A stretch of 64,000 bases of DNA, from the NCBI RefSeq assembly GCF_006152145.1, contig NZ_VDFV01000012.1:1-64000 (forward strand), written 5' to 3'. Origin of the DNA: Rubellimicrobium roseum. GTDB lineage: Bacteria > Pseudomonadota > Alphaproteobacteria > Rhodobacterales > Rhodobacteraceae. Position 1 is the stretch's first letter. The number at the start of each line of letters is the position of its first letter. Below, one piece after another: positions 16,204-25,159 of this stretch. The notes under the pieces were generated by a model, which was not told where the DNA came from, ran no database searches, and saw only the letters and a program-made list of their open reading frames with translations. The position numbers and the translations under genes were made by a program.

Positions 16204-16642
16204 TCCGCGTCGGGGGGTCCGGGCGGTCACGCCTGCGCCTGGGGGCACGCGGGCGTCGGACCCGGAGGCCGCGCCGGGGAGGCCGGTCCCAGGGCGCGGA
16301 GGGCGCGTCCACGACGCGCGGCGGCTGGCCGGGGCTCCGGGGGAGCTGTGCCAGTGGGGCGCGGCGTCCGACCGGAGGGGCGGGCCGCGCCTCGCGCGAT
16401 CCCCGCCATCCTCCCGCCCCCCAAAGAGCCTCTCGCCCGGGGACGCCGGTCCCGGGCATGGACAGCATTCTGCCGAGCCGTCGCAGGCCGCCTGCCATCC
16501 CGAGGCGGCCCGGAGGGGAGCGGCCTTCCCGTGCCCTCCGTGCGCCGGCGCGGCCCTGCACCCGTGCGGGTGGTCCGGGGGCCGGCGTCGGGGCGGAGGG
16601 TGCCGCTCCTGATCTCGTGGAGAGGAGCGTCGCAGGCCGAGG
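16204..16642. other. Very GC-rich intergenic stretch, no supported gene
   Basis: About 440 bp of extreme GC content between csp and the repeated element. Several overlapping frames are open only because stop codons are rare, and their translations are low-complexity Arg/Pro/Gly/Ala. No ribosome site, motif or RNA gene is recognised. Confidence 0.5.
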
Positions 16643-16691
16643 TTAACGGGCCGTTACAGCACCGAACGGTGGTCCCCCGATTCGCGCAACA
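16643..16691 (+). repeat. 49-bp three-block repeated element, copy 2
   Basis: TTAACG, 6 bases, a block ending CACCGAACGGT, 10 bases, TTCGCGCAACA, with the same spacing as copies 1 and 3. It ends 18 bp from the stop of the VPLPA-CTERM gene and so lies in that gene's 3' region. In this copy the TTCGCGCAACA block is the loop of a GGTGGTCCCC / GGGGACCACC hairpin. Confidence 0.85.
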
Positions 16692-16709
16692 GGGGACCAC
16701 CGCCGGAGG

Positions 16710-17357
16710 TCAGGCCCGGCGACGCAAGCGCAGGAGGCCGAGGCCGCCCAGCGCGCCGACCAGGAGCACGCCCGCCGCCGGGACCGGCACGGGGGCGATC
16801 TCGCCCGCCGCCACCGGGAGGCTGACCGAGTAGCCGCCATCCGGGACGTTGGGATCGACGCCCGCGGGCACGGTCAGGCCGTGGACCACGATCTCGCGCA
16901 GGTCGAGGGGGGTGATCCCGGCGATCGTCGAGATGTCGAAGGTGTTCGTGAAGTCGATGACGCCGCCCGGCGCGGTCGGGAACTGGCCGCCCGCATCGAC
17001 GAGGTTGAGCAGCACCGGACCGTAGAAGGGCGCGCCCTCGCCCACCTCGACGAAGCCGTCGCCGTCCGTGTCGGCCGAGGGCGGCGGGACGACCGAGTCG
17101 ATCGGGTTCCCGTTCTCGTCCGAGCGGCCGTGGATGTGCTGGATGTGGATGATGTCGGGCTCCAGCCCCCGGACCATGAGGTGCACGGTGAGCAGGTTGC
17201 CGTCGAGCGTCAGCTCGGCCCGGCCTCTTACGCCCGAGTCGTTGAGGGGCTTGAGGGTGGCGAAATAGCTGTCCGCGCCGATCGTGGCCGCGCCGGCGAT
17301 CGCCGGCATCAGGCCGGCCATGGCGAGCGCCAAGGTCGTATGGGCAAGTGGTCTCAC
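16710..17357 (-). CDS. VPLPA-CTERM sorted CHRD-like secreted protein
   Basis: A 215-aa exported protein with a signal peptide (about 1-23, LAMAGLMPAIAGA). A CHRD-like domain follows, with HIQHIHGRSDENG and an EF-hand-like DTDGDGFVEVGEG loop near residue 95. The C-terminal sorting signal is PVPVPAAGVLLVGALGG followed by LRLRRR. VPLPA-CTERM tails are processed by exosortase (XrtD-type) systems, so the protein is probably surface or extracellular. No exosortase gene is in the window. The 49-bp element lies just beyond the stop. A function in matrix or metal binding is only a suggestion. Confidence 0.85.
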   Translation of the reverse strand: MRPLAHTTLALAMAGLMPAIAGAATIGADSYFATLKPLNDSGVRGRAELTLDGNLLTVHLMVRGLEPDIIHIQHIHGRSDENGNPIDSVVPPPSADTDGDGFVEVGEGAPFYGPVLLNLVDAGGQFPTAPGGVIDFTNTFDISTIAGITPLDLREIVVHGLTVPAGVDPNVPDGGYSVSLPVAAGEIAPVPVPAAGVLLVGALGGLGLLRLRRRA

Positions 17358-17560
17358 GGTTGGTTCCTCCCTTTTCGTGGCCGCAGGAGTGCGACGCTAC
17401 GTCAAGTAGGTGAGTTGGGTCGTGAGTCACGGCTGGGTTGGGTGGATGGGGATCGAAGGGCGGATGCGTGGCCGTTCGGGACGCAAGGGCCTGTGTCCAA
17501 GGTGGTCGCATTGGCTGCGTGAACCGGCGCCAAGACGCTTAGCTTCGGGCCTTAGATTTG

Positions 17561-18280
17561 CTAGGTTCCTCTTTGCCAACTTTTTGAACTAGGCCAATTC
17601 TTTGCGAAGGTGCATTTTAAGACGCCCGAAGCGGCAATCACTTCGTTGAACCTTTGACGCCATGTGTTTTCATCATAATACGAGTAGAACTGCTTCGCAT
17701 ATAGGAAAACGTCAGCAAGCTGAATCAAGCGACTGTGGTGCGACTTTGCGAAGTGAACCGTGTCAATGATATTGCCTATCTTTCGGCCATTCCGCCACTG
17801 GGTTCCATCTTTCCTGTAAGCAGACAATGCGGCAACGGATGGGCCTATTGCGGGATCATCGAAGTCACCAAATATCATCCCCAAACTGCCCTGCTTCTTC
17901 AAAAATTCGTCAATCTGCTCCACAAGCATCATGAAAGCTACGCTTTCCGTCTCTTGGCGAACAACGTAGTTTTCCGGGTTGATCCTAATGAAAAAGCGAA
18001 CCAGCCCTGGCGCTGCACATATCCCTAGAAGTCGCTCCAAGATCAATAAACGGTCTTCGAATTTACGCCCCTTGAATGCACCCTTGCCGAAGAAGATCTC
18101 CTTTCCGTGGAACTCCGTTCCGCGTTCCAGCTTGCGCGACTTGAACACATCGTCTGCTAGAACTCCTATCTGCTCCTCAAGATCCAGCACCAATTCTTCA
18201 CGTACACCTATGCCGCCCAACCAGAACGACTTCTGGTTAGGCGGATGCAACTTAACCTCATCGTAGTAGAATAGAAACAC
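17561..18280 (-). CDS. DUF3800 domain protein
   Basis: A 239-aa DUF3800-family protein of unknown biochemical function, a family often found on mobile or accessory DNA. Supporting features are the N-terminal FYYDEVKLHPPNQKSFWLGG (Asp plus glycine strand), EFHGKEIFFGKG, and the C-terminal RLIQLADVFLYAKQFY motif typical of the family. The GTG at 18280 is preferred. An ATG at 18313 would overlap the thyX coding end by 31 bp. The gene is markedly more AT-rich than its neighbours and begins 2 bp after the thyX stop, suggesting insertion by transfer into a thyX-linked slot. Confidence 0.75.
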   Translation of the reverse strand: MFLFYYDEVKLHPPNQKSFWLGGIGVREELVLDLEEQIGVLADDVFKSRKLERGTEFHGKEIFFGKGAFKGRKFEDRLLILERLLGICAAPGLVRFFIRINPENYVVRQETESVAFMMLVEQIDEFLKKQGSLGMIFGDFDDPAIGPSVAALSAYRKDGTQWRNGRKIGNIIDTVHFAKSHHSRLIQLADVFLYAKQFYSYYDENTWRQRFNEVIAASGVLKCTFAKNWPSSKSWQRGT

Positions 18281-18282
18281 TT

Positions 18283-19188
18283 CTACCCCCACACCCCCTC
18301 GAACTCCCTCCATTCCCCCTTACTCATGCCCGAGGTCTCCTGCGTGACCACCTCGCCGGCGAGCCTCCGCTTCAGGACCTCGACGCCGCGGGCGGAGAGC
18401 GTCGTGCCGCCGAGGCGGAAGTCGGCGAAGGCCTTCCAGGCGAAGGGGACCCAGTCCTCGGTGATGCGGCCGATGGCGTCGGCGTAGACGCGGATCTCGT
18501 ACTGGGCGTGCGAATCGGCGCGCAGGCGGATGAAGTTGAACAGGTTGTGCAGGTTCGTCTTCCAGTACCACTGGGTGTAGACGTTCATGGGCAGGTTCAT
18601 CCGCGCGAGTTCCCGCGCGAGGCCCTGCTGCCCCTCCTGCGAGATCATCGATTCGTAGTGGTCGTAGGCCTGCGTCGCGTCCTCGCGCAGCCAGCCCAGG
18701 ACACGCTGGGCCTCGTCGTCGGACAGCGTCTCGCCCCTGCCCTGGTTGTTGACCGAGGACTGGGCGGCCAGGGCCTCGGGCGCGGGGATGTAGAACTCCC
18801 GATCCAGGATCGAGTAGCGGGCGCTGTATTCGTTGACGGAGGCCGTGCGGTGGCGGATCCACTGGCGCGCGACGAAGACGGGCAGCTTCACGTGGAGCTT
18901 GATCTCGCACATCTCGAAGGGGGTCGAGTGCCAGTGGCGCATGAGGTAGCGGATCAGGCCCTCGTCGGTCTGCACGGACTTGGTGCCCTTGCCGTAGCTG
19001 ACGCGGGCGGCCTGACAGATGGCGGCGTCGTCGCCCATGTAGTCCACGACGCGGACGAAGCCGTGGTCGAGCACCGGGTGGACGAGGTGGAGGTGGCGCT
19101 CCATGCCGTCCGCGACGGGGCGGAGCGTGGGGCGGGGCGCGTCGCGGAGGGCCGCGATCTCGGCCTCCTGCTCGGGCGTGAGGGGCAT
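18283..19188 (-). CDS. thyX: FAD-dependent thymidylate synthase
   Basis: A 301-aa ThyX that makes dTMP from dUMP using methylene-tetrahydrofolate, FAD and NADPH. The diagnostic ThyX motif RHRTASVNEYSARYS spans residues 112-126. FNFIRLRADSHAQYEIR contains the substrate and flavin-binding region. The ATG at 19188 is preceded by AGGAGA. It is slightly longer than typical (220-250 aa) because of an N-terminal extension. The DUF3800 gene follows immediately on the same strand and may be co-transcribed. Confidence 0.96.
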   Translation of the reverse strand: MPLTPEQEAEIAALRDAPRPTLRPVADGMERHLHLVHPVLDHGFVRVVDYMGDDAAICQAARVSYGKGTKSVQTDEGLIRYLMRHWHSTPFEMCEIKLHVKLPVFVARQWIRHRTASVNEYSARYSILDREFYIPAPEALAAQSSVNNQGRGETLSDDEAQRVLGWLREDATQAYDHYESMISQEGQQGLARELARMNLPMNVYTQWYWKTNLHNLFNFIRLRADSHAQYEIRVYADAIGRITEDWVPFAWKAFADFRLGGTTLSARGVEVLKRRLAGEVVTQETSGMSKGEWREFEGVWG

Positions 19189-19358
19189 GGCGGTCTCCTG
19201 GCCTGGGTGCGCCTCGTCATAGGGCCGCCCATGGGTCAAGGGAAAGACGTGGCGCGGGCGTGACACCCGCAGCCTTGCCGCCGGGGCGCGGTTGACCCAT
19301 GGGCGGGTTTGCGGCGACGCTGCGCCGGACGACCCCCTGCAACGGACAGGCCCCTGTG

Positions 19359-20369
19359 ATGAACCGCTCCCTTCTCGTGCTGGGCCTGCTGGCCAGCCTG
19401 TCTGCCTGCAGCGACGGGCAGCCCTTCGAGTTCGGCAATCCGACGGAGCCCGTCCCCGGCCCCGAGGACCCGACAGACAACGGGGTGCCGGAGGATATCC
19501 GCGGCAACCTGAACGGGGCGACCTACACGCCGCCCTCGGGGGACGACAACGGGCGGCTGGTGGTCGAGATCGCGTCGCTGGACACGACGCCGGTCGAGGC
19601 GGCGTACCGGCGCCGTACCGTCCTGGACGTGTGCGACGACGGCGCCTGCTCCGACGGGGAGGCGGTCGAGGACGGCTACGTCGCCTACACGATGCAGGAG
19701 GACCCGCTGGACCGCTTCTTCATCGGCCTCGCGCGGCAGAGCCGGGACGGATCGGTCGAAGGCACGGTCGTGGTCGATGGCGGCCAGTTCAACACCTATT
19801 TCGGCGGCGTGAACTATGGCCGGAACGGCGCCTATTCGCCCCATGTGCCCGACCAGCCGGACAATGGGCTGGTCAGCTACGCCGGGGCCTATGTGGGGAT
19901 GCTCAACGGCCCCGTACCACGCCCGAACGAGGCCCTGGATGTCCCGGCGGGGACGGACCCCGCCCTGTTGCCGGGTCAGGCGATCCGGGTCCAAGGCGAC
20001 GTGTTCCTGAATGCCGACTTTGCCGATAATGCCGTGAACGGTGCCATCTACAACCGCGAGGCTGTCGATGCTTTGCCGGGTGACCTCACGCTCAAGGATC
20101 TTGCCCTGACGCCCGCCGACATCGGCGAGAATGGTCGCTTTGAGGGTCAGGTCGAGCCGGACAACGAGATCGGCACTGCCATCGGCAGCTATGGCGGGGT
20201 CTTCGGTGGGACCGGCGCGACGGCGGTGGCCGGCGGCGTGCGCCTGGAAGGCGACTTCATCGCCGAGGTCGAGAACGAGCAGGAGTATGGCCTCTTCGTC
20301 CTGGACAGATGCGGAGAGCAGAGCACAGCCGACGTCTGCAACCGGGTCGAGCCGGACGTTGAGAATTAA
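19359..20369 (+). CDS. TbpB-like surface lipoprotein (probable Slam cargo)
   Basis: A 336-aa lipoprotein. The signal peptide ends in the lipobox LSAC with Cys17, and Ser at +2 does not suggest inner-membrane retention. The C-terminal third (about 210-320) resembles the TbpB-type 8-stranded barrel of Slam/T11SS cargo. It has RFEGQVEPDNEIGTAIGSYGG followed by a GVFGGTGATAVAGG stretch and FIAEVENEQEYGLFVL, the usual glycine-rich GxFfG-type strands. Cys pairs occur in DVCDDGACSDG and near the C-terminus. The next gene, overlapping by 11 bp, encodes the predicted Slam translocator. The ligand (haem, metal, host protein or other) is unknown. The start is the ATG before the lipoprotein signal. Confidence 0.8.
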   Translation: MNRSLLVLGLLASLSACSDGQPFEFGNPTEPVPGPEDPTDNGVPEDIRGNLNGATYTPPSGDDNGRLVVEIASLDTTPVEAAYRRRTVLDVCDDGACSDGEAVEDGYVAYTMQEDPLDRFFIGLARQSRDGSVEGTVVVDGGQFNTYFGGVNYGRNGAYSPHVPDQPDNGLVSYAGAYVGMLNGPVPRPNEALDVPAGTDPALLPGQAIRVQGDVFLNADFADNAVNGAIYNREAVDALPGDLTLKDLALTPADIGENGRFEGQVEPDNEIGTAIGSYGGVFGGTGATAVAGGVRLEGDFIAEVENEQEYGLFVLDRCGEQSTADVCNRVEPDVEN

Positions 20370-21747
20370 GACTCTCGCCGCCGTTCTCGCCCTCGCTTGG
20401 GGCGGCATGGCGGCGGCACAGCCAGCCCGGCTGGACATGACCCTGCCCGAGGCGCGCGCGATCGCACGGCAGGCGGTGCTGTCGGGCGACGCCGCCCTGG
20501 CGCGCGAGATCGCGGCGGGGCTGCTGGCCGGGAATCCGGACGACCGGGCCGCGCTGGTGGTGCTGGCCTCCGCCGAGCCGGCGCTGGGGCGCCCGGCGCA
20601 AGGCCGGCTGGCGGCCGCGCGGGCTTGGCGGCTGTCGCGTACGGACGCCCAGCGGCACGAGGCGGCACGGCTGGCGGCGGCGGCTGCGCTGGCCGAGAGG
20701 CGGTTCTTCCTGGCCGAGTTCTGGCTGCGGCGCGCGCTCAACGTGGCGCCCGACGCCGAGCAGGAGGCGCGCACGCGACGCGATGCCGGCCGGGTGAGGA
20801 CGCTGAACCCTTGGCGGGTGGACGTGGAGTTGTCCTTCGCCCCGTCCGACAACGTGAACGGCGGGTCGGAATCGGCCTTCAATCTGGTCGATGGCCTGCC
20901 CTTCGTGGGGGTCATCAGCGTCGATGGGCGCGCTCTGGCGGGCTATGAGGGCACGCTCGACCTGCGGGTGAGCCGGCGCCTGTCGGAAAGCGAGCGGCAG
21001 CGCACGGTCCTGTCGGTGCGCGCCTATGCCCGGGGCGTGGCCCTGTCACAGGAAGCGAAGGACCTAATCGAGCAGGAGACGGACCCTGGCGACCCGCCGA
21101 TCACGGGGGCGGACTTCGCGTTCCGCTCGGTCGAGCTGCGGCTGCGGCAGGACCGGGCGCTCGCGGGCGCGCGGGTGGGGGCCGACCTGTCGCTGGGCTC
21201 CACCTGGTCGGGGGACGAGCTTTACCGGCGGACGCTGCGGCTGGCGGGCGACGCGAGCCGGCCGCTGGGCGAAGGGCGGCAGGTCCGCGTCTCGGGCTTC
21301 GTCGAGCCGCGCTGGGACGACGACGGAGACCGGGCCGAGCTGCGTCTGGGGGCCGAAGGCGCCTGGAGCACGCGCGCCTTCGGGCGGGACCGGCTGACCC
21401 TGGCGCTGTCGCGGGGCCAGGTGCGCAGCGACAACGTCAACGCCGCCCAGACCTCGTGGGGGGCACGGGCGAGCTATGACCTGGGCCGCGCCGTCGGACC
21501 GGCGCGGCTGGGGGTGGACGTCCGGGCGCTCTGGTCGGATTACGAGGATTATGCCGTGGTCTTCCCGGTGCCGGGCGGGCGGCAGGACCGGACGCTGTCG
21601 GTCACGCTGGAGGCCGCCTTCGCCGCCTGGGACTACGCGGGCTTCATCCCGGTCGCGACGCTGGAGGCCAGCCGCACCGAAAGCAACGTCGGCCGGTTCG
21701 ACAGCGACAACCTGGGCCTGGGCGTCGCCATCCGCTCGACCTTCTGA
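20359..21747 (+). CDS. Surface lipoprotein assembly modifier (Slam/DUF560, T11SS translocator)
   Basis: A 462-aa outer-membrane protein. After a signal peptide (about 1-20, cleaved near AAAQ) comes an Ala-rich TPR-like helical region (about 25-130, NPDDRAALVVLASAEPALGRPAQG and FLAEFWLRRALNVAPDAEQEA). This is followed by a C-terminal beta-barrel of about 14 strands (about 150-462). The barrel ends in the alternating FDSDNLGLGVAIRSTF with a terminal Phe for BAM insertion. This TPR-plus-DUF560 layout is that of Slam proteins, which move lipoproteins to the cell surface. The TTG start at 20359 is chosen because it leads straight into the signal peptide. No ATG precedes it. It overlaps its putative cargo gene. 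Confidence 0.82.
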   Translation: MRIKTLAAVLALAWGGMAAAQPARLDMTLPEARAIARQAVLSGDAALAREIAAGLLAGNPDDRAALVVLASAEPALGRPAQGRLAAARAWRLSRTDAQRHEAARLAAAAALAERRFFLAEFWLRRALNVAPDAEQEARTRRDAGRVRTLNPWRVDVELSFAPSDNVNGGSESAFNLVDGLPFVGVISVDGRALAGYEGTLDLRVSRRLSESERQRTVLSVRAYARGVALSQEAKDLIEQETDPGDPPITGADFAFRSVELRLRQDRALAGARVGADLSLGSTWSGDELYRRTLRLAGDASRPLGEGRQVRVSGFVEPRWDDDGDRAELRLGAEGAWSTRAFGRDRLTLALSRGQVRSDNVNAAQTSWGARASYDLGRAVGPARLGVDVRALWSDYEDYAVVFPVPGGRQDRTLSVTLEAAFAAWDYAGFIPVATLEASRTESNVGRFDSDNLGLGVAIRSTF

Positions 21748-21804
21748 CGGGGCTGGCGCGGCGCCGGGGCGCTGCTACCTTCGCCCTCGCAAAGGAGGGA
21801 CGGC

Positions 21805-22233
21805 ATGACGATCCGTTATCTGCATACGATGGTCCGGGTTCTGGACCTGGAAAAATCCATGGCATTCTTCGAGAAGCTGGGCCTGAAGGAGGTCCGGCGC
21901 ATCGACAACGAGGGCGGGCGCTTCAGCCTCGTCTTCATGGCGCCTCCGGGGCAGGAGGAATGCCCGGTGGAGCTGACCTGGAACTGGGACGGCGACGAGG
22001 GCCTGCCGTCGGATTCGCGGCATTTCGGGCACCTCGCCTACGAGGTCGACGACATCTACGCGATGTGCCAGTCGCTGATGGACTCGGGCATCACCATCAA
22101 CCGGCCGCCGCGCGACGGGCACATGGCCTTTGTGCGCTCGCCGGACAACGTGTCGGTGGAGCTGCTCCAGAAGGGCGGGCGCAAGGAGCCGGCCGAGCCC
22201 TGGGCCTCGATGCCCAACACGGGCCACTGGTGA
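21805..22233 (+). CDS. gloA: Lactoylglutathione lyase (glyoxalase I)
   Basis: A 142-aa VOC-fold glyoxalase I isomerising the methylglyoxal-glutathione hemithioacetal to S-lactoylglutathione. All four metal ligands of the bacterial enzyme align: His7 (LHTMVRV), Glu56 (PVELTWNWD), His76 (FGHLAYEVDD) and Glu119 (SVELLQ). AAAGGAGGGACGGC gives a strong ribosome site before the ATG. The stop overlaps the next gene's GTG as GTGA. Confidence 0.93.
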   Translation: MTIRYLHTMVRVLDLEKSMAFFEKLGLKEVRRIDNEGGRFSLVFMAPPGQEECPVELTWNWDGDEGLPSDSRHFGHLAYEVDDIYAMCQSLMDSGITINRPPRDGHMAFVRSPDNVSVELLQKGGRKEPAEPWASMPNTGHW

Positions 22234-22934
22234 GGCTCGTCCCCCCTGCCCTGCTGGCCGCGTCGGCCCTGGCGGGGCCGGCGGGGGCGGACGGATGCCG
22301 GCTGGCGCTGGTGCTGGCCATCGACGTCTCCTCCTCGGTGGATGCCGAGGAGGACCGTCTCCAGCGCGAGGGGCTGGCGCGGGCTTTGCTGGCGCCAGAG
22401 GTCGTGCGGGCGTTCCTTGCCGGCGATCCGGTGGCGCTCCATGCCTTCGAATGGTCGGGGCAGCGGACGCAGGTGCCGTTCTGGCCCGGCTGGGTGATGG
22501 TCGAGGACGAGCCCACGCTGGAGCGGCTGGCCGCGACCATCGCCGGGAGCCCGCGCAGCACGGACGAGCTGCCCACCGCGGTCGGCGCGGCGCTGGCGCG
22601 GGGGGCCATCGCGCTGCGCGACGGGCCGGACTGCCGGGCGCGGACCATCGACGTCGCGGGGGACGGCTTCCACAACGAAGGCTTCGGGCCCGACCTTGCC
22701 TATCGGGAGTTCCCCTTCACGGGCGTGACCGTCAACGCGCTGGTCATCGGCGGGTCCGATTTCGAGGCGGAGCTGGTCCGCTGGTTCGAGGCGGAAGTCA
22801 TGCGGGGACCGGGCGCCTTTGTCGAGGTGGCGGAGGGCTATGGCGACTACGCGCGGGCGATGGAGCGCAAGCTCTTGCGGGAGCTGGGGCTGCCCGCGGT
22901 GAGCGGGACGCCCGAGGGCGACGACGCGGGCTAG
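22230..22934 (+). CDS. DUF1194 (VWA-like) secreted protein
   Basis: A 234-aa protein with a short signal peptide (about 1-20, LLAASALAGPAGA) and a von Willebrand A-like fold. LALVLAIDVSSSVDAEED provides the MIDAS DxSxS motif, with RTIDVAGDGFHNEG further on. It matches DUF1194, a family of unknown function in alphaproteobacteria. The GTG start overlaps the gloA stop (GTGA), so the two are likely co-translated. The stop shares CTAG with the convergent MarR gene. Confidence 0.82.
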   Translation: MRLVPPALLAASALAGPAGADGCRLALVLAIDVSSSVDAEEDRLQREGLARALLAPEVVRAFLAGDPVALHAFEWSGQRTQVPFWPGWVMVEDEPTLERLAATIAGSPRSTDELPTAVGAALARGAIALRDGPDCRARTIDVAGDGFHNEGFGPDLAYREFPFTGVTVNALVIGGSDFEAELVRWFEAEVMRGPGAFVEVAEGYGDYARAMERKLLRELGLPAVSGTPEGDDAG

Positions 22935-23437
22935 TAGATGTAGCGGATCTGGTCGGTCCAGTAGCGCTCCATCCGGCGCAGCGCGCGCGTGATCTCGTCC
23001 ATGGCGTCGGCGTCGAGGATGGCGCGGGAAGTCAGCCCCTCGGCATGGGTGGCGAAGAGGCGGGCCACCACCTCGCGCAGCTTGCGGCCCTTGTCGGTCA
23101 GGCGCACGCGGACGGAACGGCGGTCGATCTCGCTGCGCTGGTGATGGAGGTAGCCCAGCTCCACCAGCTTCTTGAGGTTGTAGCTGACGTTCGAGCCCTG
23201 GTAGTAGCCGCGGGTCTTGAGCTCGCCGGCCGTCACCTCGTGGTCGGCGACGTGGAAGATCAGGAGCGCCTGCACGGGGTTCACGTCCAGGATGTGCAGC
23301 CGCTCGAACTCGTCCTTGATGACGTCGAGGAGGAGGCGGTGAAGACGCTCCACCAGCGTGAGGGCGTCGAGGTAGCTGCGCATGAAGGCCGCATCCCGCG
23401 CGGGCAGCGGCGAATCAACGGGGGTCCGGGCGTTCAT
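22931..23437 (-). CDS. MarR family regulator (LdtR-like)
   Basis: A 168-aa winged-helix MarR protein. Helix 1 carries YLDALTLVERLHRLLLDVIKDEFERL, and the recognition region ELKTRGYYQGSNVSYNLKKLVELGYL is followed by the wing RSEIDRRSVRVRLTDKG. This matches the LdtR/PetP-like subgroup of Rhizobiales and Rhodobacterales, linked in other species to cell-wall and osmotic-stress or respiratory genes. A perfect palindrome lies upstream at 23518-23529. Stops overlap DUF1194 in a CTAG. Confidence 0.88.
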   Translation of the reverse strand: MNARTPVDSPLPARDAAFMRSYLDALTLVERLHRLLLDVIKDEFERLHILDVNPVQALLIFHVADHEVTAGELKTRGYYQGSNVSYNLKKLVELGYLHHQRSEIDRRSVRVRLTDKGRKLREVVARLFATHAEGLTSRAILDADAMDEITRALRRMERYWTDQIRYIY

Positions 23438-23517
23438 GGCAGGCTCCGATCTGGCGCATCTGCGTCAGCTTGCCGGGAAAATCGCCAAGATCGGGTTAAG
23501 CAACCGCGCCCGAATGC

Positions 23518-23529
23518 CTCGAATTCGAG
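23518..23529. promoter_or_regulatory. 12-bp palindrome between marR and sdhE
   Basis: CTCGAATTCGAG is a perfect palindrome about 80 bp upstream of the MarR start, in an AT-richer patch that also holds the probable promoter. It is a candidate MarR operator, and it borders the 3' end of sdhE. Confidence 0.35.
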
Positions 23530-23533
23530 CGAT

Positions 23534-23806
23534 TCAGTCAGGGCGCGTGAGGCCCACGGCGCCCGCGCGGATGCGGTCGATCAGGGGCGCGAAGCGGGGC
23601 GGCGTGGGCGCCGAGCCGATGATCCAGGCGAGGAGGTCGTGGTCGTTCTCGGCCAGCATCGCTTCGTAAAGGTCGAGATCGGCGGGCGGCATGGCCGCCA
23701 GCTCGCGCCCGGCGAAGTCGCGCAGGATCAGGTCCATCTCGCGGATGCCGCGCCACATGGAGCGGGTCTTCAGGCGGCCGAGCCGCGCCTCGTGCGTCTC
23801 TGTCAT
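23534..23806 (-). CDS. sdhE: FAD assembly factor SdhE (DUF339)
   Basis: A 90-aa SdhE/Sdh5 homologue that promotes covalent flavinylation of succinate dehydrogenase. The hallmark RSMWRGIREMDLIL contains the RGxxE flavinylation motif, and LYEAMLAENDHDLLAWI completes the helical bundle. The size is exact for the family. It is divergent from the aspartate aminotransferase, with 79 bp between starts. The marR gene follows on the same strand. Confidence 0.94.
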   Translation of the reverse strand: MTETHEARLGRLKTRSMWRGIREMDLILRDFAGRELAAMPPADLDLYEAMLAENDHDLLAWIIGSAPTPPRFAPLIDRIRAGAVGLTRPD

Positions 23807-23831
23807 GGCTCGCCCCCCTTGGCGCTTGTGA

Positions 23832-25088
<1,257 letters not shown>

Positions 25089-25159
25089 GGCCCGGCAAGG
25101 AACCCGCGACGGGCGGGGCCGGTTGAGGCCCCGTCCGACACCGGGGGAGGATCCGCCCT

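Noticed and set aside
16190-16700. Several open frames of 60-160 codons in the GC-rich gap
   Set aside because: They overlap each other, lack ribosome sites and have random-looking Arg/Pro/Ala composition.
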